Positions 16,437 to 23,645 of a stretch of DNA of 44,574 nt are shown piece after piece. Location of the stretch: NCBI GenBank assembly GCA_963635575.1, contig CAVHFU010000008.1, positions 1 to 44,574 of the forward strand, given 5' to 3'. The notes below the pieces were generated by a model. The model ran no database searches and was not told the origin of the DNA. It saw nothing but the letters and a program-made list of their open reading frames with translations. Origin of the DNA: RGIG9151 sp963635575. GTDB lineage: Bacteria; Bacillota; Clostridia; TANB77; RGIG9151. Numbering within the stretch: the first letter of the stretch is position 1; each line of letters begins with the position of its first letter. The position numbers were made by a program, and so were the translations under genes.

Positions 16437-16463
16437 AGGCAACGGTAATCCGTTGCCTTTTTT
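16437..16463 (+). terminator. rny terminator
   Basis: AGGCAACGG pairs perfectly with CCGTTGCCT around TAAT, followed by six T. It ends two bases before tRNA-Arg, so the tRNA either has a promoter inside this stretch or depends on read-through. Confidence 0.92.
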
Positions 16464-16465
16464 AT

Positions 16466-16540
16466 GCTCCCATAGTTTAATGGATAAAATGGCAGATTCC
16501 GATTCTGCAGATGTAGGTTCGATTCCTACTGGGAGTGCCA
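16466..16540 (+). tRNA. tRNA-Arg (anticodon CCG)
   Basis: A 75-base cloverleaf: acceptor GCTCCCA with TGGGAGT (first pair G-T), D arm with TTTAATGGAT, anticodon stem GCAGA/TCTGC around TTCCGAT (anticodon CCG at 16499-16501), T arm with GGTTCGATTCC and an encoded CCA. No separate promoter is evident between it and the rny terminator. It may be cotranscribed with the downstream gene. Confidence 0.94.
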
Positions 16541-16569
16541 AATTAATTGTTAGAGAGGAAGTGGAATAA

Positions 16570-17583
16570 ATGAGATATCCACGTAATTTAAGAATTGGAG
16601 ATAGTATAGGAATATGTGCACCATCTTGTGGAATAACAGATGAGAAGAAAATAAAAAGATTAGATTTAGCTTATTTACAATTAAAAGAATTAGGATATAA
16701 GATACTTGAAACCAATAGCGTACGAAAAGAAATTAAAGGAAGAAGTGCACCTAGTGAAGAAAGAGCAAAGGAATTAATGGAATTATTAGAAAATCCGGAG
16801 ATTGGCTTGGTTTTATATGCAACCGGCGGAGATTTTTTAGTAGAAATGCTAGACTTTCTAGATTGGGAAAAATTAAAAAACATTGAACCAAAGTGGACAC
16901 AGGGGTATTCTGATATAACAAGTATTTCTTTCCTATTTAATACTATTTTGGATGTCCCATCTATCTATTGTCAAACAATAAAGGATTATGCAATGAAGCC
17001 ACTTCATAAAAGCCTTATAGATGCATTAAATATTGCGCAAGGAAAGCTGGTAGTTCAAAATTCGTTTGAAAAATATGAAATAAAGAATGAGAATGAAAGC
17101 CCAATAGCAACATATAACTTAACCGAAAAGGTAGAGTGGAAAAACCTAAATGGTGAGGAAGAAATAAGAATGCGTGGTCGCTCGATGGGGGGATGCTTAG
17201 ACTGCATAAAGTGCTTTTTTGGTACAAAGTATGATAAAATTAATGAATACATAAATAAATATAAAAATGACGGAATAATTTGGTTTTTAGAAGTATTTGA
17301 AATGAGTACACCGGAAGTTTTTAGAGTCCTTTGGCAAATGAAAAATTGTGGGTATTTTGATAACTGTTCAGGAATTATTTTCGGGAGACCATTGTTTGTC
17401 AGAAAAGATTATGATATAAGTTTTAATGAAGCAGTTAAAGATGCACTTGGAGGACTTGATATTCCTATAATATATGATGCAGATATAGGGCATGTGTCTC
17501 CACAACTTGCAATTGTAAATGGTGCAGTACTTGAGATTACTTCTAAAAGTGGAAAAGGAACGGTAAAAACTTTCTTTGAATAA
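16570..17583 (+). CDS. LD-carboxypeptidase family protein (peptidase S66)
   Basis: A 337-residue member of the S66 family, which includes murein LD-carboxypeptidase LdcA and the microcin immunity protein MccF. Visible family marks are the N-terminal GICAPSCG, the nucleophile Ser114 in GYSDIT, the segment GRSMGGCLDCI, and the C-terminal GHVSPQLAI with the catalytic His. There is no signal peptide, so it probably acts in the cytoplasm on recycled muropeptides or on peptide-adenylates. The ATG at 16570 follows GAGGAAGTGG. Spacing to the next genes is short (12 and 17 bases), suggesting an operon with pth and ung. Confidence 0.88.
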   Translation: MRYPRNLRIGDSIGICAPSCGITDEKKIKRLDLAYLQLKELGYKILETNSVRKEIKGRSAPSEERAKELMELLENPEIGLVLYATGGDFLVEMLDFLDWEKLKNIEPKWTQGYSDITSISFLFNTILDVPSIYCQTIKDYAMKPLHKSLIDALNIAQGKLVVQNSFEKYEIKNENESPIATYNLTEKVEWKNLNGEEEIRMRGRSMGGCLDCIKCFFGTKYDKINEYINKYKNDGIIWFLEVFEMSTPEVFRVLWQMKNCGYFDNCSGIIFGRPLFVRKDYDISFNEAVKDALGGLDIPIIYDADIGHVSPQLAIVNGAVLEITSKSGKGTVKTFFE

Positions 17584-17595
17584 GGGGGAATAGAA

Positions 17596-17898
17596 ATGTT
17601 TTTAAATTTTTTGTTTGGAAATCCTAGTAAAAAAACAATTGGATATTATACTAAAATATTCTTTTTTATGATAATTCCAGTATTTGGGCTGTTTTATACA
17701 TTATTTTTAGCTTTTGTTGAAGATAGGGATAATGATATAAATAAATTAGCAAAAGGAGCATTAATAATAAGAATACTTGCGATTATATTATTACTTGCAC
17801 TACTTACAGTAGCGGTAAAATTTATAATTCCGGATGTGATTCCAAACATCGAAAAGATGATAAATAATTCAATGATTTTAATGAGAATATTTAGATAA
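17596..17898 (+). CDS. small membrane protein of unknown function
   Basis: The 100-residue product has two clear membrane segments (about residues 22-40 and 55-76). No family is recognised. AGGGGGAA lies upstream of the ATG at 17596. It sits tightly between the S66 peptidase and pth, so it belongs to the same transcript. Confidence 0.65.
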   Translation: MFLNFLFGNPSKKTIGYYTKIFFFMIIPVFGLFYTLFLAFVEDRDNDINKLAKGALIIRILAIILLLALLTVAVKFIIPDVIPNIEKMINNSMILMRIFR

Positions 17899-17915
17899 AG
17901 TTGGAGATGAATTAA

Positions 17916-18473
17916 ATGAAAGTAATAGTTGGACTTGGCAATCCCGGAAGTGAGTATGAAAGAACAAGGCATAATACCGGATTTATGGTAGTAGATAGAT
18001 TAGCCAGTAAGCATAATATAGAAATAAAGAAAGAAAAAAGTAAGGCATTATTTGGAACTGGCGAAATAAATGGGGAAAAAGTAATGATTGTAAAACCTCA
18101 GACTTTTATGAATTTAAGTGGAGAAGCGGTCAGAGGAATTATGGATTTTTATAAAGAAAGTATAGAAAATCTTTTGATAATTTTTGATGATATTGATTTA
18201 GAACTTGGTAATATAAGAATAAAAGAAAGAGGCTCGGCAGGAACACATAACGGTATGAAATCTATTGTTCAAAACTTAGGAACTATGGATTTTAGACGAG
18301 TAAAAGTTGGAATTGGAAAGCCAAAGCCTAATATCGACTTAGTTAGTCACGTTTTAGGAAAATTTTCTGATGAAGAATATAAGATCTTAACTGAGAGCAT
18401 AGATAAAGCAGTAGATGCAACGGAAATAATAATATCCGGCAATGTAAGCAAAGCTATGAATTTATATAATTGA
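17916..18473 (+). CDS. pth: peptidyl-tRNA hydrolase
   Basis: It releases tRNA from peptidyl-tRNAs that drop off the ribosome. The 185-residue product has the family start VGLGNPGSEYE, the catalytic His19 in RHNTGF, the signature KPQTFMNLSG and the GSAGTHNGMKS loop. TTGGAGATG precedes the ATG. It lies 17 bases after the small membrane protein gene and 9 bases before ung. Confidence 0.96.
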   Translation: MKVIVGLGNPGSEYERTRHNTGFMVVDRLASKHNIEIKKEKSKALFGTGEINGEKVMIVKPQTFMNLSGEAVRGIMDFYKESIENLLIIFDDIDLELGNIRIKERGSAGTHNGMKSIVQNLGTMDFRRVKVGIGKPKPNIDLVSHVLGKFSDEEYKILTESIDKAVDATEIIISGNVSKAMNLYN

Positions 18474-18482
18474 GGTGAAATA

Positions 18483-19148
18483 ATGGTCAATCTAGGCAAT
18501 TCATGGGATGAAATACTAAAAGATGAATTTGAAAAAGAATATTATTTAAAAATCAGAAAGTTCTTAGTATATGAATATAATCATTATAGAATTTTCCCAA
18601 ATATGAATGATATTTTTAATGCATTAAAAATGGCTGATTATAACGATATAAAGGTAGTAATAATTGGTCAAGACCCTTATCATGAAGAGGGGCAAGCACA
18701 TGGGCTTTCTTTTTCTGTTCAAAAAGGGATTCAAATTCCGCCATCATTAATGAATATATATAAAGAGCTTAATACTGACCTGGGTTGTTACATACCCAAT
18801 AATGGGTATTTGGAGAAATGGGCACGTCAAGGAGTACTATTGTTAAACAATGTATTAACAGTAAGAAAGGGACAAGCTAATTCCCATAAAGAATGTGGAT
18901 GGGAAACATTTACTGATAGAGTAATAATCGAGCTAAATAAACGAGAAAAACCGATTGTCTTTATGTTTTGGGGAGCTTGTGCAAGGAAAAAAGAAGCTTT
19001 GGTTACAAATAAAAACCATTACATACTAAAAGCAGCACATCCTAGTCCACTTTCAGCATATAATGGTTTCTTTGGCTGTAAACATTTTTCAAAAGCAAAT
19101 GATTTCTTAGGAAAAGATGCAATTGATTGGCAAATCGAAAACATTTAA
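18483..19148 (+). CDS. ung: uracil-DNA glycosylase
   Basis: It removes uracil from DNA as the first step of base excision repair. The 221-residue protein carries the catalytic Asp64 in GQDPYHEEGQAHGLSFSV and the family motif HPSPLSAYNGFFGC with the active-site His. AGGTGAAA precedes the ATG at 18483. Its stop codon overlaps that of the converging haemolysin III-like gene by four bases, with no terminator visible between them. Confidence 0.96.
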   Translation: MVNLGNSWDEILKDEFEKEYYLKIRKFLVYEYNHYRIFPNMNDIFNALKMADYNDIKVVIIGQDPYHEEGQAHGLSFSVQKGIQIPPSLMNIYKELNTDLGCYIPNNGYLEKWARQGVLLLNNVLTVRKGQANSHKECGWETFTDRVIIELNKREKPIVFMFWGACARKKEALVTNKNHYILKAAHPSPLSAYNGFFGCKHFSKANDFLGKDAIDWQIENI

Positions 19149-19789
19149 GCATATAGGAAAAAGCACATTCCAATAAAATGACATGTTGCGGCTGCAACGA
19201 TGAATAAGTGCCAAACCATATGGTGATATTTAAAACCTTTTTTTGCATAGAAAATAGCACCTATTGAATATAAAACGCCACCTGCCACTATTAGTGATAA
19301 TAGTACCGGGTTGGCTTTTTTCATTAATAAAGGAAAGAAAAATATAGCAGTCCATCCCATAATTAAATAAATCGTAAGTGAAACTTTAGGCATTGATTTT
19401 CTTGCTAAAGATTTGTAAAGTATACCGAAAAGTACCATTGCCCATTGAATTCCTATAATTACCCAAGCTTGCCAACCTTTAATTACAGATAAGGCCACGG
19501 GGGTGTATGAACCTGCGATAGCTACATAGATAAAAATATGGTCCAATATATGAAATACGTCTTTATGAGGTGTATCATGAGGCATACAATGATATAGCGT
19601 TGATACAAAAAACATAAAGAAAAGTGAAATACAAAAAACAGTTACGGCCACAACATCCATAATTGTTCCATATGTATAGGCTATTATAGAAACAATAGGC
19701 ATACAAACAAGTACAGCGATAGCAGGAACTAAATGGGTTATGGCATTTGCAACCTCTTCTCCAAAAGATAATTTTATAGGTGATTTCAT
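19145..19789 (-). CDS. haemolysin III family (PAQR/YqfA-like) membrane protein
   Basis: The 214-residue product has seven predicted membrane segments. PAQR-family marks are FGEEVANAITH, STLYHCMPH and DHIFIYVAIAGSYTPV, with the conserved His and Asp residues expected to bind metal, plus a C-terminal HHMVWHLFIVAAATCHF. Bacterial members are linked to membrane homeostasis; a true haemolytic role is not established. AAAGGAGGT directly abuts an ATG at 19795, so the second ATG (19789, seven bases from the site) is chosen. It has its own promoter and converges on ung. Confidence 0.9.
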   Translation of the reverse strand: MKSPIKLSFGEEVANAITHLVPAIAVLVCMPIVSIIAYTYGTIMDVVAVTVFCISLFFMFFVSTLYHCMPHDTPHKDVFHILDHIFIYVAIAGSYTPVALSVIKGWQAWVIIGIQWAMVLFGILYKSLARKSMPKVSLTIYLIMGWTAIFFFPLLMKKANPVLLSLIVAGGVLYSIGAIFYAKKGFKYHHMVWHLFIVAAATCHFIGMCFFLYA

Positions 19790-19826
19790 ATACATACCTC
19801 CTTTAATTAAATTTTTTGTTCTATCT

Positions 19827-19855
19827 AATATATCAAAATAAAATCTAAAAGTAAA
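19827..19855 (-). promoter_or_regulatory. promoter of the haemolysin III-like gene
   Basis: On the minus strand, TTTACT (19855-19850) and TATATT (19832-19827) are 17 bases apart. Confidence 0.55.
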
Positions 19856-20009
19856 TCCTTCCACATATAAAAGTATTTGTAAAAAACAGCCGTTTTTTGT
19901 CGAAACTTTACCTTATTTTCTTTTACTTTCCACTAATTTATTTAAAAATTTTTTACGATAAGAAATATAGTTAGTTCCATTAAGTGAGTATTACACCATA
20001 AATAACCGC

Positions 20010-20038
20010 TTGAATATATGTGAGCTAGGGTTTAAAAT
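20010..20038 (+). promoter_or_regulatory. promoter of lon
   Basis: TTGAAT (20010-20015), 17 bases and TAAAAT (20033-20038). The start near 20045 supports the lon ATG at 20073. No CtsR-type GGTCAAA repeat or CIRCE element is seen. Confidence 0.65.
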
Positions 20039-20072
20039 ATTTATATGTACCGAAGGTGAAGGGGAGACTACT

Positions 20073-22493
20073 ATGGATGATATCAAAAAAATTATGAAAA
20101 GACAGATGCTACCTTTATTACCGCTTAGGGGGATAACAGTATTTCCTCATATGACGGTTCATTTTGACGTAGGCAGAACCAAATCTATTAAAGCAATTAG
20201 TGAGGCTATGCATAATCATCAATTAATTTTTTTAGTTACACAAACAGATGCGACCGTAGAAGAACCGGATGAAAATGGTATATATAAAGTCGGAACCATT
20301 GCAGTTATTAGGCAAATACTACGTTTGCCTGGTGATGCTGTAAGAGTTTTAGTGGAAGGAATAAGTAGAGCAGAAATTGCAGAAGTTATTCAAACAGAAC
20401 CATACTTTGAAGCAGAAGTATGTGAGAAAGTATATGTACGCGAAAAAAATGATAAAAATGAAGCTAAAGCTTTAATGAGAAAAACAATATCGATATTTGA
20501 GGAATATGTAAATTTAAACCAGAAAATTAACCCTGAAATTTTTGCAAGGGTATCAGATATAAATGAACTTAGTGAGCTAAGCGATATTATTGCTGCAAAT
20601 CTTACAATATCTACTGAAGATAAGCAACAAATTCTATCTGAATTTGATTCAAAAGTAAGACTTGAAAAATTAATTTCTTGTTTAGCAAAAGAAATAGAAA
20701 TTTTAAACTTAGAAAAAAACATAAGTGCCAAAGTAAAGCAACAAATAGACAAAGTGCAAAAAGAATATTATTTAAAAGAACAAATGAAAGCAATTCAAGA
20801 TGAACTTGGAGATAAGGACGGAATTGCCGGAGAAATAGCAGAATACAGAGAAAAGTTTAAAGCACTTGAATTGCCGGAAGAAGTTGCAAAGAAAACAGAA
20901 AAGGAATTGGATAGACTACAAAAAATGCAGTCGGGTTCTGCTGAAGGGTCTGTAATAAAAAATTATTTAGACTGCATAGCAGAATTACCTTGGAATAAGA
21001 AAACAGAAGATTATATAGACCTTAAAAAGGCTAAAGAAATATTAGATAAAGACCATTTTGGACTTGAAAAAGTTAAAGATAGAATCTTGGAATATCTTGC
21101 AGTAAAGAAGATGACTAAATCTTTAGATGGTCCTATCTTATGCTTATATGGACCTCCGGGAGTAGGAAAAACTTCAATAGCTAAATCAATAGCTAAAGCT
21201 GTTAATAGAAATTATGTAAGACTTTCTTTAGGTGGAGTAAAGGATGAAGCTGAGATAAGAGGACATAGAAGAACTTATGTAGGGGCTATGCCGGGCAGAA
21301 TAATTAACGCAATGAAACAAGCCGGAAGCAAAAACCCACTAATTCTACTTGATGAAATAGATAAAATGAGTTCTGATTATAAAGGAGATACAGCGTCTGC
21401 AATGCTTGAAGTATTAGACGCAGAGCAAAACTTCTCATTTAGAGACCATTTCTTGGAAGTTCCGTTTGATTTATCAGATGTAATGTTTATAATGACTGCT
21501 AATAGTCTAGATACAATTCCAAGACCACTTTTAGATAGAATGGAAATAATAACATTATCAAGTTACACTGGTGAAGAAAAATTAAATATTGCAAGTAAAT
21601 ATTTAATTCCAAAGCAAATGGAAAAACACGGACTTGCAAAGAATAGCCTTACAATAAGTCAATCTGTTATAAAGGAAATAATAGACGGATACACAAGAGA
21701 GGCAGGAGTAAGAACACTAGAAAGAGAAATTGCTACTATTTGCAGACGTTCGGTAAGGGAAATATTAGAGGAAAATGTTAAAAAAGTTGTTATAACTCAT
21801 AAAAACCTTGAAAATTATTTAGGTCCGGTAAAGGTTATGCATGATAAAGCTAATAAAAAGAATGAAATCGGTATAGTAACCGGTCTTGCTTGGACTGCTG
21901 TTGGAGGGGAAATTCTTAATATTGAAGTAAATACAATGCCAGGAGCAGGAAGACTTGAATTAACTGGCCAACTCGGAGATGTAATGAAGGAATCAGCAAA
22001 AGCTGGATTTACCTATATAAGGTCTATTGCAAATCGTCTGGATATACCTGGAGATTTTTATAAAAATATAGATATTCATATTCATATACCGGAGGGAGCA
22101 ACACCTAAGGATGGTCCGTCTGCCGGAATTACTATGACAACAGCAGTTATTTCTGCATTAACAGGAATACCTGTAAAACATGATGTTGCAATGACAGGCG
22201 AAATTACACTAAGGGGTAGGGTATTACCTATCGGAGGACTTAAGGAAAAAGTTTGTGCAGCGTATAGAGCAGGAATAAAGACTATAATTATTCCAAAAGA
22301 TAATGAAAAGGACTTAGAAGAAATATCTGAAAATATAAGAAATAAGCTTACTTTTGTACCTGCGACAACAATGGAAACCGTGCTAAAGACTGCATTGGTT
22401 AGAGATGCATTTGTAAATAATGCCGATTCGCCAAAGAGAGTAATTGAATTTACCGGTACAACAGCATATCATTCTGAAGTTGTTAAGCAATAG
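20073..22493 (+). CDS. lon: ATP-dependent protease Lon
   Basis: The 806-residue LonA protease degrades misfolded and regulatory proteins. It has the N-terminal LON domain (about 15-205, starting with LPLLPLRGITVFPH), a coiled-coil linker, the AAA+ domain with Walker A GPPGVGKT (360-367) and Walker B LLDEIDK, and the serine-lysine protease domain with Ser683 in DGPSAG and Lys724 in GLKEK. AAGGGGAG precedes the ATG at 20073; an in-frame TTG at 20010 lies in the promoter. The GIY-YIG gene begins 18 bases downstream. Confidence 0.97.
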   Translation: MDDIKKIMKRQMLPLLPLRGITVFPHMTVHFDVGRTKSIKAISEAMHNHQLIFLVTQTDATVEEPDENGIYKVGTIAVIRQILRLPGDAVRVLVEGISRAEIAEVIQTEPYFEAEVCEKVYVREKNDKNEAKALMRKTISIFEEYVNLNQKINPEIFARVSDINELSELSDIIAANLTISTEDKQQILSEFDSKVRLEKLISCLAKEIEILNLEKNISAKVKQQIDKVQKEYYLKEQMKAIQDELGDKDGIAGEIAEYREKFKALELPEEVAKKTEKELDRLQKMQSGSAEGSVIKNYLDCIAELPWNKKTEDYIDLKKAKEILDKDHFGLEKVKDRILEYLAVKKMTKSLDGPILCLYGPPGVGKTSIAKSIAKAVNRNYVRLSLGGVKDEAEIRGHRRTYVGAMPGRIINAMKQAGSKNPLILLDEIDKMSSDYKGDTASAMLEVLDAEQNFSFRDHFLEVPFDLSDVMFIMTANSLDTIPRPLLDRMEIITLSSYTGEEKLNIASKYLIPKQMEKHGLAKNSLTISQSVIKEIIDGYTREAGVRTLEREIATICRRSVREILEENVKKVVITHKNLENYLGPVKVMHDKANKKNEIGIVTGLAWTAVGGEILNIEVNTMPGAGRLELTGQLGDVMKESAKAGFTYIRSIANRLDIPGDFYKNIDIHIHIPEGATPKDGPSAGITMTTAVISALTGIPVKHDVAMTGEITLRGRVLPIGGLKEKVCAAYRAGIKTIIIPKDNEKDLEEISENIRNKLTFVPATTMETVLKTALVRDAFVNNADSPKRVIEFTGTTAYHSEVVKQ

Positions 22494-22511
22494 ACTTAGT
22501 TGGTGATAGAA

Positions 22512-22775
22512 ATGAAAAACTATGTGTACATTTTAGAATGTAGTGACGGCAGTTTATATACAGGTTGGACAAATGATTTAGAAAAGCGAATTGAAAAGCA
22601 TAATAGTGGCGAAGGAGCTAAGTATACAAGAGGTAGAACACCTTGCAAATTAGTTTATTTTGAAGAATATGAAACAAAAATTGAAGCCACTAAAAGAGAA
22701 TTTGCAATAAAGAAATTGACTCGAAATGAAAAAATGAAACTTATACAAACAAAACCCACCAAGCATAATGCTTAG
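22512..22775 (+). CDS. GIY-YIG domain protein, YhbQ/UPF0213-like
   Basis: An 87-residue single-domain GIY-YIG protein: YVYILECSDGSLYTGWT, then KYTRGRTPCKLVY and the conserved Glu in a helix rich in Lys. Related small proteins have been proposed to act as structure-specific nucleases; the substrate is uncertain. GGTGAT precedes the ATG at 22512. It is cotranscribed with lon, and its last codons and stop lie inside the terminator hairpin. Confidence 0.88.
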   Translation: MKNYVYILECSDGSLYTGWTNDLEKRIEKHNSGEGAKYTRGRTPCKLVYFEEYETKIEATKREFAIKKLTRNEKMKLIQTKPTKHNA

Positions 22776-22785
22776 TGGGTTTTTA
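22751..22785. terminator. lon-operon terminator overlapping the GIY-YIG stop
   Basis: AAACCCAC/GTGGGTTT and AAGCAT/ATGCTT pair in one hairpin with a T-run. The left arm encodes the last residues of the GIY-YIG protein. A-run and T-run on both sides suit both converging genes. Confidence 0.88.
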
Positions 22786-22790
22786 TATTG

Positions 22791-23519
22791 TTAGAATTGC
22801 TCTAAAATTAAAGGCTCGTCATTTGGATTATCTTTATTTTCATATATTTCTTTTACTTTTAAATAAAAATGTGAGGTCGCAGTTTGCATATATGGATATA
22901 ACCATATATACCCTATTCCACAAGTAAAAGTAGCAAGTAATATCCATCCTATAAATGAAAGTTGAAGTAAGAAATAATTCCATTTATAACCTTTCATCAT
23001 AGCTTCACTTCGTTTAATAGCTTCTGTTGCTGAAATGTCAGGTTCTTCTGCCATAATAAATAAAGTCATTGAGTATCCGTAAGCCTTAATAATTCCGGGA
23101 ATGATTAGAAGCAAGGACCATAAGAAAGTATAAAGTCCAATTAAAAAACCGGCAAGAATAGAATTGCCAAATGATTTTTTATACCCGTCAAATAAATTGA
23201 TGATGTCAGGTTTTTGACTTTTTGAAAACATTAAAAAGTAACTGGTAAAACCTAAAGATAAAGGAATTATTAATAAGTTAATTGCTGCGCTTAAAATGGA
23301 ATTTATGCTTTGCATTATAATAACAACTGCGTTAGTATCTTTAATTATGAGGGATAGTATTTTTGTTAGTACAGCCGTAATAAGAAAAGTCATTCCGGAT
23401 AGTGCAGAAGAAGCTGCGATAGTTATTGCAATAAATAATAAAGTCATAATTGCTGGATTACTCCATTTCCCTTTAAGTTGGGATAAAGCTTTCTTTTTTT
23501 GTTCAGATATTGAAATCAT
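22791..23519 (-). CDS. DUF975 family membrane protein
   Basis: A 242-residue integral membrane protein with about five segments. The pattern AEEPDISATEAIKRSEAMMKG followed by SFIGW, the TCGIG stretch and WLYPY is the DUF975 signature; the function of the family is unknown. The ATG at 23519 lies six bases after AAAGGAGA; the longer in-frame start at 23546 is upstream of it. It diverges from the SLH operon, and its promoter was not identified. Confidence 0.85.
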   Translation of the reverse strand: MISISEQKKKALSQLKGKWSNPAIMTLLFIAITIAASSALSGMTFLITAVLTKILSLIIKDTNAVVIIMQSINSILSAAINLLIIPLSLGFTSYFLMFSKSQKPDIINLFDGYKKSFGNSILAGFLIGLYTFLWSLLLIIPGIIKAYGYSMTLFIMAEEPDISATEAIKRSEAMMKGYKWNYFLLQLSFIGWILLATFTCGIGYIWLYPYMQTATSHFYLKVKEIYENKDNPNDEPLILEQF

Positions 23520-23586
23520 TAGAATTCTCCTTTCCAAAAACTTCATTTAAATAGTAACATTTTAAATAATAAAAGTAAAGATTTAT

Positions 23587-23613
23587 TAAAGTGACTTTGT
23601 ATTTTGCCGATAG
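23587..23613 (+). promoter_or_regulatory. sigma-D/FliA-type promoter of the SLH operon
   Basis: TAAA (23587-23590), exactly 15 bases, then GCCGATAG (23606-23613). This matches the consensus of the motility sigma factor SigD/FliA (TAAA-N15-GCCGATAA/T) at all positions but the last. The SLH gene starts 33 bases downstream. No competing sigma-A promoter is evident nearby. Confidence 0.7.
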
Positions 23614-23645
23614 AGTGTGTGAAAGGGCTTTTGAGGTGAAAAAAT

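Noticed and set aside
19877..19900. Terminator AAAAAAC/GTTTTTT between the haemolysin III-like gene and lon
   Set aside because: The stem is almost only A-T pairs and lies upstream of both divergent genes, where no transcript would need to stop.
19865..20072. CtsR or CIRCE heat-shock operator upstream of lon
   Set aside because: No GGTCAAA tandem repeat and no CIRCE inverted repeat are present; only a sigma-A-like promoter is supported.
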